DNA of 18,325 bases, taken from the NCBI GenBank assembly GCA_035687245.1, contig DASRYH010000013.1, forward strand, positions 1 to 18,325, given 5' to 3'. The DNA comes from DASRYH01 sp035687245. GTDB lineage: Bacteria > Actinomycetota > Coriobacteriia > Anaerosomatales > PHET01. Below, in pieces: positions 1 through 6,019 of this stretch (position 1 is its first letter; every line of letters begins with the position of its first letter). A model generated the notes under the pieces. That model was not told where the DNA came from. It ran no database searches and saw only the letters and a program-made list of their open reading frames with translations. A program made the translations under genes and the position numbers.

Positions 1-12
1 TCGCGCAGGCAT
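1..12 (-). CDS. Possible first codons of kdpA (cut by window edge)
   Basis: After the kdpF stop codon on the minus strand comes a G-rich stretch, then an ATG whose four visible codons read MPAR before the window ends. A GTG lies one codon upstream. The kdpF-kdpA order is standard in kdp operons, so this is probably the start of the potassium-translocating subunit KdpA. The call rests on position only, since four codons cannot be recognised by sequence. Confidence 0.3.
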
Positions 13-23
13 CACGTAGCCCC

Positions 24-113
24 CTACAGCTTCTCGGGGTTGAGCAGCGCCCACAGCAAGTACGCAAGGATACCGAGTGCCAGGATCCCCACAACCGTGT
101 CGCCGACGTTCAT
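24..113 (-). CDS. kdpF: KdpF, small subunit of the K+-transporting P-type ATPase
   Basis: A 29-residue peptide reading from MNVGDTVVGILALGILAY to a C-terminal LLNPEKL. It is one hydrophobic helix (about residues 6-24) ending in the Asn/Lys-Pro-Glu motif typical of KdpF, and its length matches the family. KdpF sits in the membrane and stabilises the high-affinity KdpABC potassium pump. Its ATG overlaps the stop of the preceding small gene (ATGA), which indicates translational coupling. kdpA would follow off the window edge. The gene is easily missed because of its size, but the sequence is characteristic. Confidence 0.87.
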   Translation of the reverse strand: MNVGDTVVGILALGILAYLLWALLNPEKL

Positions 114-208
114 CGCCTCGTCACCAGCCTGTCCGCGGCAGCCACGTAGCCCGCGCACAGCGCAACAAAGCCCACCACACCTGCAATGACCATGACGTCT
201 GCCAACAC
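110..208 (-). CDS. 32-residue membrane peptide coupled to kdpF
   Basis: This reading frame ends in a TGA that overlaps the kdpF ATG. The chosen start is a GTG at 206-208, placed 10 nt after an AAAGGA ribosome-binding site (219-224). An upstream GTG at 215-217 would be only 1 nt from that site, and an ATG at 191-193 about 25 nt from it. The product has one hydrophobic segment, residues 5-24, followed by a charged end (AAADRLVTRR). It has no family name I am sure of. From memory, similar one-helix peptides with an ALC.xY...DRL pattern precede kdpF in other actinobacteria. A role as a further Kdp accessory or a leader peptide is inference. Confidence 0.6.
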   Translation of the reverse strand: MLADVMVIAGVVGFVALCAGYVAAADRLVTRR

Positions 209-433
209 TGGAGACACGTCCTTTCGCCGAAAACAGAACGCGGACTAGTCTGCTCGTCTGCGGGTTAAGCGCCCGTCAAGGCAGGGGCGGAGTCCGTCAA
301 AGCTGTGTGAAGAGTGGCCATGAACGACCCCCGTCGCATCCACTTGGGGCCGAGGGCCTACTTCAGCGGCTTGTGGACGCTTGTCCACTTCGATGTGGCG
401 AGTCGGCCGTCGTGGTGCGCGCGGTGGACTGGG

Positions 434-442
434 TGGTATACT
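434..442 (+). promoter_or_regulatory. Putative extended -10 promoter for the desulfidase-ABC unit
   Basis: The sequence TGGTATACT combines an extended -10 element (TGn) with a near-consensus -10 hexamer (TATACT, 437-442). Transcription would start near 449, giving a leader of about 44 nt before the start codon at 493. No convincing -35 is visible at 414-419. A second A+T-rich hexamer (TATATT, 450-455) is an alternative -10. The call is made by inspection only. Confidence 0.35.
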
Positions 443-492
443 TGTTTGCTATATTGTGCATCTGTTCTGTTTATTCTCTGTCGGAGGACAGC

Positions 493-1017
493 ATGCCGAG
501 TCGGTCTCGCAGGGTTGCCGTCGTCGCTCACTGCCATCTCAACGTGAATACGAAGGTGCATGGGCTGGCGGACTACGAGGGCGTTCGCGCCGAAGTCATC
601 ACGCCCTACCTCGCCGAAGGAGTCGGGATCATCCAGCTCCCCTGCCCAGAGGCAACGTTCCTCGGCATGGCGCGCTGGGGCATGACCAAGGAGCAGTACG
701 ACACCGTCGCCTACCGTCGTCACTGCGCGGCGATCCTTGCTCCTGTTCTGGACACACTCGTCGAGCTGGCCGCCGACGGCGTCGAGATCGTCGAGGTCGT
801 TGGCGTAGACGGCAGCCCGAGCTGCGGTGTCGGCCGCACCTGCGTGGGCTACGAGGGCGGCGAGATCGAAGCGATGTTCGCCGACGGCGTCTCCCCCGAG
901 GCGCGCGACGCTGCTGAGCCCGGCGTACTCATAGAGGTCTTCCGGTCGCTGCTTGATGCAGCCGGCCTGGATGTCATGTTTCGCGCAGTTGAAGAGATCC
1001 CGGAGAGCCGGGGCTAG
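493..1017 (+). CDS. TudS-related (DUF523-like) putative [4Fe-4S] desulfidase
   Basis: A 174-residue soluble protein. It has HCHLNVNTKVHG near the N-terminus (Cys14), IIQLPCPE (Cys51) and GVDGSPSCGV (Cys111). Three cysteines in this arrangement are the cluster ligands of the TudS thiouracil desulfidase / DUF523 group. The RWGMTKEQYD segment and overall length fit the clostridial CD3072-like subgroup best. Such enzymes remove sulfur from small thio-compounds through a [4Fe-4S] cluster whose fourth iron is open; the substrate of this subgroup is not established to my knowledge. The start at 493 is chosen because GGAGGA lies just before it (483-488) and homology begins there; upstream codons in the same frame look non-coding. 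It is 16 nt from the binding-protein gene, so co-transcription is very likely. Cys78 and Cys117 are additional. Confidence 0.82.
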   Translation: MPSRSRRVAVVAHCHLNVNTKVHGLADYEGVRAEVITPYLAEGVGIIQLPCPEATFLGMARWGMTKEQYDTVAYRRHCAAILAPVLDTLVELAADGVEIVEVVGVDGSPSCGVGRTCVGYEGGEIEAMFADGVSPEARDAAEPGVLIEVFRSLLDAAGLDVMFRAVEEIPESRG

Positions 1018-1033
1018 GGAGAGAGGCACGCGT

Positions 1034-1882
1034 ATGCGCACCAAGAAGGTAATCGCTCTGCTGCTGGTGGTCGCGATGGCGTCGTTGGCGCTCGTCGGCT
1101 GCAGTGGCGGCAAGACCGCGGAGAAGCCCGCCGCCACGCCTACGGCCGAAGAGCCCGTCGCCACCACCGACGGCTCGCTGCAGGCTATCAAGGACAAGGG
1201 TACCCTCGTCGTCGGCTTGGCGCCGTTCTATGCGCCGTTCGAGTCGACCAACGAGAAGACCAAGGAGATCGAAGGCTTCGACGTCGATCTCATGAACGCC
1301 ATCACCGCCAAGATGGGAGTGAAGGCCGAGTACAAGCCCGCAGAGTGGCAGGCGCTTCTGGGTGGCCTTGAGAAGGGCGACCATGACGTCATCTTCTCGG
1401 CCATGTCGAAGAAGGAAGCTGCCGAAGGCAACGTCGAGTTCTCTGACGTCTACTACAACCTCGACGACATCATCATCACCGCCAAGGGCAATCCGAAGAG
1501 CATCCAGGGCAAGGCCGACCTCAAGGACAAGGTCGTCGGCGTGCAGCTGGGCTCGGGCTCTGAGCCGCTGGCCGACTCGCTCAAGAAGGAAGTCGGCATC
1601 AAGGAAGTCAAGAAGTACAAGCTCACTCAGGACGCGATGAACGACCTGAAGGCCTGCCGAATCGACGCCGTCATCGCTGGCTACACCTTCGCTGTCGAGC
1701 AGACCCGCAAGGACCCGAGCTTCGTCGTGCTCACTGAGCCGCTTGCAAGCGCCGAGCTCGTGGGCATCTTCAAGAAGGGCTCGACGAGCCTCGTCGAGGA
1801 GTTCAACAAGGCACTCGCCGAGGTCAAGGCCGACGGCACCTACGACCAGCTGGTCGAGAAGTGGCTCGCGCTCGGGAAGTAG
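1034..1882 (+). CDS. ABC transporter solute-binding lipoprotein, family 3 (amino-acid type)
   Basis: A 282-residue protein with a lipoprotein signal: positive start, hydrophobic core 6-20, lipobox LVGC with Cys23 as the lipidated residue. A short Ala/Pro/Thr/Glu linker (24-46) is followed by an SBP_bac_3 fold: KGTLVVGLAPFYAPFE (55-70), EGFDVDLMNAI (80-90), FSAMSKKEAAEGNVEFSD (121-138), DLKACRIDAVIAGYTFA (204-220), KADGTYDQLVEKW (265-277). It should capture a small solute outside the membrane for the permease downstream. Two usual ligand contacts are missing: the Arg of the SAMTITPER motif is Ala130, and the Asp of DAVVVD is Gly216, so an ordinary alpha-amino acid is doubtful. The start is supported by GAGAGG 7 nt upstream; extending to 953 would overlap the desulfidase gene and remove the signal peptide. 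Confidence 0.92.
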   Translation: MRTKKVIALLLVVAMASLALVGCSGGKTAEKPAATPTAEEPVATTDGSLQAIKDKGTLVVGLAPFYAPFESTNEKTKEIEGFDVDLMNAITAKMGVKAEYKPAEWQALLGGLEKGDHDVIFSAMSKKEAAEGNVEFSDVYYNLDDIIITAKGNPKSIQGKADLKDKVVGVQLGSGSEPLADSLKKEVGIKEVKKYKLTQDAMNDLKACRIDAVIAGYTFAVEQTRKDPSFVVLTEPLASAELVGIFKKGSTSLVEEFNKALAEVKADGTYDQLVEKWLALGK

Positions 1883-1917
1883 CAGGGGGAGAACCGACCG
1901 AGGGTTCATGGGTAGCT

Positions 1918-1947
1918 GTGGGGCGGTCGCGGTGGCGGCCGCCCCAC
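1918..1947 (+). promoter_or_regulatory. Stable intercistronic hairpin between binding protein and permease
   Basis: A 13-bp stem (1918-1930 with 1935-1947, one G-U pair at 1927/1938) closes a GGTG loop. No T-run follows, so it is not a standard intrinsic terminator. It lies 35 nt after the binding-protein stop and 7 nt before the GGAGGA of the permease. Such structures often protect the upstream message from 3' exonucleases, so that the binding protein is made in excess over the membrane subunit. That role is inferred here. Confidence 0.65.
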
Positions 1948-1966
1948 TCGCAACGGAGGATGCAAG

Positions 1967-2626
1967 ATGAACACGACCCAGTGGAAGCTCATAGCCGACT
2001 GGATGCCGGAGATCATCAAAGCCGCTGGCCTCACCCTTGAGATCACGGCGATGTCGTTTCTGTGCGCGTTGGTGATCGGAACGATTGTGGGCGTCACGCG
2101 CGGCCGCACCCACTGGTTTGGCCGTGTGCTCGGCCTCTACGTCGAGCTCTTCCGGGGCACCCCCCTGCTCGTCCAGCTCTTCTTCATCTACTACGGCCTG
2201 GCTCAGGTGGGCATCGTGATGCCTAGCATGGTCGCAGCGGTGCTTGGGCTCGGGCTCAACGGCGGCGCCTACATCTCGGAGATCGTCCGGGGGGCACTCG
2301 CCGGTATCGACCGCGGCCAGTACGACGCCGCACACGCTCTGGGCATGAACTGGTTCGTCACGCTCGTATGGGTGGTGCTGCCCCAAGCGCTGCGCACCGC
2401 CACGCCGCCGCTCGTGAACTCGATTGCGAGCCTGCTCAAGGAGACATCGCTGGTCTCGCTGTTGGCGATCACGGAGATGACGAACATCGCCAACCAGATC
2501 TACACGCGCACCTTCCGCGCATTCGAGGTCTTTGCCGTCATCGCGATCATGTACCTGCTGATGACGCTCGTGTTCTCGTCGGCAAGCCGGGTACTCGAGC
2601 GCCGTCTCGAAGTCGGCCGCGCCTAG
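1967..2626 (+). CDS. ABC transporter permease, polar amino acid (HisM/GlnP) family
   Basis: A 219-residue inner-membrane protein with about five hydrophobic helices. Family hallmarks are ELFRGTPLLVQLFFIYYGL (60-78), GGAYISEIVRGALAGID (99-115) and the EAA loop YDAAHALGMNWF (119-130) through VLPQALRTATPPLVN (137-151), which docks onto the ATPase. The length is normal for the family. It would form the membrane channel for the binding protein encoded just upstream. The ATG is preceded by GGAGGA with a 6-nt gap. No ATPase gene follows: the next gene is on the opposite strand. The energising subunit must therefore be encoded elsewhere or shared with another transporter. A weak inverted repeat (2628-2634 with 2668-2674) lies just after the stop. 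Confidence 0.93.
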   Translation: MNTTQWKLIADWMPEIIKAAGLTLEITAMSFLCALVIGTIVGVTRGRTHWFGRVLGLYVELFRGTPLLVQLFFIYYGLAQVGIVMPSMVAAVLGLGLNGGAYISEIVRGALAGIDRGQYDAAHALGMNWFVTLVWVVLPQALRTATPPLVNSIASLLKETSLVSLLAITEMTNIANQIYTRTFRAFEVFAVIAIMYLLMTLVFSSASRVLERRLEVGRA

Positions 2627-2682
2627 CCCTGATCCCGGTGTCCCCACAGGCCGTTGGCGTCAATCTAGATCAGGTCGCCGCG

Positions 2683-3129
2683 CTACGCGCGACCAGTAGC
2701 GTTGCGCGCCATCCACTCGCGAGCGGCCAGCACTACCTGCGCATCGATCTGCGGCGTCTGCACCACGGTCGAGCCAGTCTGGCGCTCTCGCCGATGCGCG
2801 TCGTCGTAGGCGTCTTGGAGGGCCACCAGCCGGTCGGCATCGTGCGACGCCCCCATCGCGCGCCGAGCGCTTGGAACGAGCTCCGGGCTTCGGAAGACCT
2901 CAATCACGAGCGTCAGTCCCTGCTCGGGAGGGAGCTTCCCGTGCGCGATGGCGCCGATGTGCACTTCGAGAAGCGTCCATGCCGCTCGCTCCGGTGCTGG
3001 CATCCGGTCCACTATGGCCGAAGGGTCGTCGGCATCGAGCAGCTCGGCCACCCGGTCACTGTCCTCCGGCGTCGCAACGCCAAGTGCGAGCCGCGCGAGC
3101 ACGAGGTCGAGGTTGGCGGTGTCGGTCAC
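2683..3129 (-). CDS. Hypothetical protein, 148 residues, probably all-helical
   Basis: Not recognised. It has no signal peptide and no membrane segment, is rich in Ala, Arg, Asp and Glu, and looks largely helical. It contains no cysteine and no obvious catalytic motif. A GTG start is supported by AAGGAG five nt upstream. The codon pattern is like its neighbours. It follows the 140-residue gene by 28 nt in the same direction, so the two probably form one transcript. It converges with the ABC permease gene. Helical content, acidic-basic composition and lack of cofactor motifs would fit a regulatory or scaffolding protein, but that is only a guess. Confidence 0.72.
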   Translation of the reverse strand: MTDTANLDLVLARLALGVATPEDSDRVAELLDADDPSAIVDRMPAPERAAWTLLEVHIGAIAHGKLPPEQGLTLVIEVFRSPELVPSARRAMGASHDADRLVALQDAYDDAHRRERQTGSTVVQTPQIDAQVVLAAREWMARNATGRA

Positions 3130-3157
3130 CGCAGCTCCTTAGCGGTACGGGTGAGGC

Positions 3158-3580
3158 TCATCGCCCCGAACGGGCGCGCTGCTTGACCGAAGCCGACAGC
3201 ACCTGACCCTGAGCATCGACGATGCAGATGCGGTTCCAGTCCTGGGCAAGAGTCGCGAGCATCGTCTTGGCCTCCGGCGTCAGTGCGATGCCGGCTGCAG
3301 CCATGACAGCGTAGGACTCGAAGACATCTTCGCCGCGCTCAAGCTTGCGGAGGCTCTTGGAGTAGACAGAGCCGCGGGCCGACTGAGCACCCGCAGCGAA
3401 ACGCTCGGCGTCTTCGGCGTCGCGCATCCGGTAGAAGTCGGTCAGCCGCTGCCGCGTGTCGGCAGGCATTGGCAGCACGTGGGGAGCGCGCTTCCCATCG
3501 CGTGCAGAGCGGGTGCTGCCTGCGATGATCTCAGCATTTGCCGAGTCCATTCGCTTGGCCCTGTGGTGCGTCAAAGACAT
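3158..3580 (-). CDS. Hypothetical protein, 140 residues, basic and charged
   Basis: Not recognised. The protein is soluble, with a basic N-terminus (MSLTHHRAKRMDSANAEII), a central charged helical part containing LTDFYRMRDAEDAERFAAG, and a C-terminal part ending in a short strand-like segment NRICIVDAQGQVLSAS and a basic tail. The segment SLRKLERGEDVFESYAVMAA could be a helix-turn element, but no known DNA-binding domain is clear. The ATG is preceded by AGGAGGG with a 6-nt gap, a strong ribosome-binding site. It is the first gene of a probable two-gene unit with the 148-residue gene downstream. The 253-nt gap before it holds a short palindrome (3699-3711) and the end of purA. Confidence 0.74.
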   Translation of the reverse strand: MSLTHHRAKRMDSANAEIIAGSTRSARDGKRAPHVLPMPADTRQRLTDFYRMRDAEDAERFAAGAQSARGSVYSKSLRKLERGEDVFESYAVMAAAGIALTPEAKTMLATLAQDWNRICIVDAQGQVLSASVKQRARSGR

Positions 3581-3797
3581 AACAAGCCCTCCTAGGACTG
3601 ATCAATTCTTGGCATCGGGCTACCGTCAGCGCAAGGTGGCGACAGTCGGCCCGGAGAGGCCACTAGCAACCCACGAGGGTCGCCAGTCAGCACGTTGATA
3701 CATCGAATGTAACAGGTTTGGGCCCAAGACCTCTAATGATTCGCCCGTAACAACTTAGTGACACGCCCCAAAACGCCGCACTTTCTATTCACCGATA

Positions 3798-3835
3798 AGC
3801 GTCTAGGAGCATCGCCGGGCTCCCCCCGAGACGCT
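3798..3835 (-). terminator. Stem-loop at the end of purA, possible terminator
   Basis: Read on the minus strand, AGCGTCT (3829-3835) pairs with AGACGCT (3798-3804), and an inner GGAGC/GCTCC pair (3806-3810 with 3819-3823) extends the fold. The stem begins inside the purA stop codon. Only a weak A/T stretch follows, so intrinsic termination is plausible but not certain. Confidence 0.4.
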
Positions 3836-5123
3836 ACGGCCGAGACTCCCAGCGCCGCATGATCGTCTGCTCGCGCGACGGTCCCACCGCGATCATCGCA
3901 ACCGGCACGTCGGCCAGATCCTCGATGAAGGTGATGTAGTCGCGCGCTTCCTTCGGCAGCTCTTCGAAGGTGCGGCAGTGCGTGATGTCGGTCTTCCAGC
4001 CGGGCAGCTCTTCGTAGACCGGCTTCGCGTGATGGAAGACGGTCTGGTGCGCCGGCACGGTCTTGTAGAGCTTGCCCTCGTACTCGTAGGCGACGCACAC
4101 CTTGATGGTGTCGAACGCCGAAAGGACGTCGAGCTTGGTGATGATGAGGTCGGTGAGGCCGTTGATCTCCACCGCGTAGCGCACGATGACGGCGTCGTAC
4201 CAGCCGGCGCGACGCTCACGGCCGGTGGTAGTGCCGTACTCGTGGCCGACCTCGATGAAGCGGCGACCGAACTCGTCGTCGAGCTCGGTCGGGAACGGGC
4301 CGGAGCCGACGCGTGTGATGTAGGCCTTGGCGATACCCAGAACGCGGTCGATGCGCTTGGGGCCGACACCGGTTCCGGTGCAGGCACCGCCGGCAGTCGG
4401 CGAGCTTGAGGTGACGAACGGGTAGGTGCCGTGGTCGATGTCGAGCAGGCAGCCCTGGGCGCCCTCGAAGAGCACCCACTGGTCGGCCTCGAGTGCGCGG
4501 TTGAGCAGTGCGGACGTCTCAGCGATGTGCGGCTTCAGGCGCTCGGCGTAGGGCAGGTACTCGTCGGCGATCTGGTCGACCGTGTAGGTCGGCATGCCGT
4601 GCACCTTGCTGAGAATGTCGTTCTTCTCGTGAAGGGCGGCCTCGATCTTCTTGCGGAAGATGTGCTCGTCGATGAGGTCCTGGACACGGATGCCCATGCG
4701 CGAGGCCTTGTCCATGTAGGCCGGACCGATGCCGCGGCGCGTGGTGCCGATCTCGTTGGAGCCCAGACGGCGTTCGGAGGCGCCGTCGAGGTCGCGGTGG
4801 TACGGCATGATGAGGTGCGCGTTGCAGCTGATGAGCAGCTTGTGCGTCGACAGCTCCTCGGCCTCGAGCCCGTCCATCTCCTCGATCAGTACCTTGGGGT
4901 CGATGACGCACCCGTTGCCGATCACCGGAGTGATCGTCGGGTACATGATGCCGCTCGGGATCAGATGGAGCTTGAGTGTGCGCCCGCCGTGAATGACGGT
5001 GTGCCCTGCGTTGTTTCCGCCCTGGAACCGGACGACGTAGTCGAAGTCGTCGGCGATGAGGTCGGTGATCTTGCCCTTACCTTCGTCGCCCCATTGGGCG
5101 CCGACGAGGACGATTCCGGCCAT
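3834..5123 (-). CDS. purA: Adenylosuccinate synthetase
   Basis: A 429-residue cytoplasmic enzyme that joins IMP and aspartate with GTP to make adenylosuccinate, the first step from IMP to AMP. Diagnostic parts are GAQWGDEGKGKITDL (8-22, P-loop-like GTP site with catalytic Asp13), QGGNNAGHTV (34-43, catalytic His41), GTTRRGIGPAYMDK and GAQGCLLDIDHGTYPFVTSS with the following GTGVGP. Length and motif order are standard for bacterial PurA. The ATG has GGGAG 9 nt upstream. It appears to be a single-gene unit with its own leader: a TATAAG -10 candidate lies about 40 nt before the start, and a stem-loop overlaps the stop. Confidence 0.98.
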   Translation of the reverse strand: MAGIVLVGAQWGDEGKGKITDLIADDFDYVVRFQGGNNAGHTVIHGGRTLKLHLIPSGIMYPTITPVIGNGCVIDPKVLIEEMDGLEAEELSTHKLLISCNAHLIMPYHRDLDGASERRLGSNEIGTTRRGIGPAYMDKASRMGIRVQDLIDEHIFRKKIEAALHEKNDILSKVHGMPTYTVDQIADEYLPYAERLKPHIAETSALLNRALEADQWVLFEGAQGCLLDIDHGTYPFVTSSSPTAGGACTGTGVGPKRIDRVLGIAKAYITRVGSGPFPTELDDEFGRRFIEVGHEYGTTTGRERRAGWYDAVIVRYAVEINGLTDLIITKLDVLSAFDTIKVCVAYEYEGKLYKTVPAHQTVFHHAKPVYEELPGWKTDITHCRTFEELPKEARDYITFIEDLADVPVAMIAVGPSREQTIMRRWESRP

Positions 5124-5162
5124 GTGAAGAGACTCCCCATGAAGGTTACGGTCCCGCGGACA

Positions 5163-5168
5163 CTTATA
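5163..5168 (-). promoter_or_regulatory. Candidate -10 element for purA
   Basis: On the minus strand the hexamer TATAAG lies 39 nt before the purA ATG and would give a leader of roughly 30 nt. No good -35 hexamer is seen 17 nt further upstream, where the sequence is GC-rich and includes a CCCGG-T-CCGGG palindrome (5175-5185). Low confidence. Confidence 0.25.
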
Positions 5169-5417
5169 GCCGCTCCCGGACCGGGCGACGCACCGCTCCC
5201 GCGGGCGAGCCGCACCACTCCACTTGAGTGAAGCGTGCGCGCGTAGTATGCCGCACGAGGCGCGGGTGCGCCACCCAATCAGCCGAATCGCCGAAGTGGA
5301 GCGACAAACGGCGCCTTCGGCAGGGTGAGCGTCGTGCGTACGGCGCGTGCGCTACACTCGCGGCGAGGGGACGAACCGGTTGGTTCGGCACAGGCTGATG
5401 CACCAGGGAGGGCGCTG

Positions 5418-5900
5418 ATGTCCTACATCGAGAAGGAACTCACCGACGGCGAACGCCTCGTTCTCATGGGACACGTGAGCTGGTGGACGATCGTGCCTCG
5501 CACGCTGCTCGCGATCGCCGTGTTCGTGGCGGCGACCGTGGTGGCCGGCATGCTCGCCGCACTGGGCGCTGTCTTCTGGCTCGTGGCTGTGCCCGTTGTC
5601 CTGCTGCTGTGGCTGATCATGGTCGCCAGGCTGATCTTCCGCGTGTTGACCACTGAGATCGCAATCACCAATCGCCGCGTGATCTCTAAAGCCGGCCTGT
5701 TCAACACGCAGATCAAGGCCACGCCGCTGGACAAGGTCAACAACGTCAACGTGACGCAGTCGTTCTTCGGCAACATGCTCAACTACGGCGACATCGAGGT
5801 CACCACCGCCACCGCAGAAGAGAGCGACAACCACCTCATCATGTCGCTCGCTCACACCGACGAGTTCCGCAACACGCTCACGGGAATGACGATCGAATAG
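5418..5900 (+). CDS. Membrane protein with bacterial PH domain (DUF304/bPH_2)
   Basis: A 160-residue protein with two closely spaced membrane helices (about 27-47 and 52-72) followed by a PH-like domain (73-158). The domain shows the usual pattern EIAITNRRVISKAGLFN, then TPLDKVNNVNVTQSFFGNML and NYGDIEVTTA, as in the YdbS/YvbH-like bPH_2 group. These domains face the cytoplasm; their cellular roles are mostly unknown, some being tied to stress or envelope functions. The start at 5418 is chosen for the AGGGAGG site 6 nt upstream and because homology begins at MSYIEKELTDGER. A TACACT hexamer at 5353-5358 may be its -10. It is divergent from purA and 119 nt before the export operon, probably a single-gene unit. 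Confidence 0.86.
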   Translation: MSYIEKELTDGERLVLMGHVSWWTIVPRTLLAIAVFVAATVVAGMLAALGAVFWLVAVPVVLLLWLIMVARLIFRVLTTEIAITNRRVISKAGLFNTQIKATPLDKVNNVNVTQSFFGNMLNYGDIEVTTATAEESDNHLIMSLAHTDEFRNTLTGMTIE

Positions 5901-5960
5901 CGGACGCCTTTTCAAGAAGAATCGGGCGTACGGGTTGACAGGAGATACTCCATAGTCGCA

Positions 5961-5984
5961 AGGTTAGTGAGTGATAACTAACCT
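5961..5984. promoter_or_regulatory. Palindromic operator candidate for the TetR regulator of the export operon
   Basis: AGGTTAGT (5961-5968) and its exact reverse complement ACTAACCT (5977-5984) are separated by 8 nt. The site lies 35 nt before the GTG of the first operon gene. A perfect -35 hexamer TTGACA stands just upstream (5935-5940), although no matching -10 is clear 16-18 nt later. An A+T-rich palindrome in a GC-rich region, next to the promoter of an operon that ends in a tetR gene, is the typical arrangement for autoregulation. Binding is inferred. Confidence 0.6.
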
Positions 5985-6019
5985 ATTCGTAAACCGGCCC
6001 TTCCGGAGCGTCTCTTCGC

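Noticed and set aside
372..389. GTGGAC-GCTT-GTCCAC hairpin as a terminator
   Set aside because: Only 6 bp, no T-run, and no gene ends just before it on either strand.
974..2647. Long open frame (557 codons) on the minus strand opposite the binding protein and permease
   Set aside because: The protein is full of Arg, Asp, Glu and His in the pattern expected from the reverse complement of GC-rich genes. The plus strand carries two clear family members over the same region.
2628..2674. CCTGATC...GATCAGG inverted repeat as a bidirectional terminator
   Set aside because: The loop is 33 nt and there is no T-run; the second arm is close to the end of the convergent gene, but the fold is weak.
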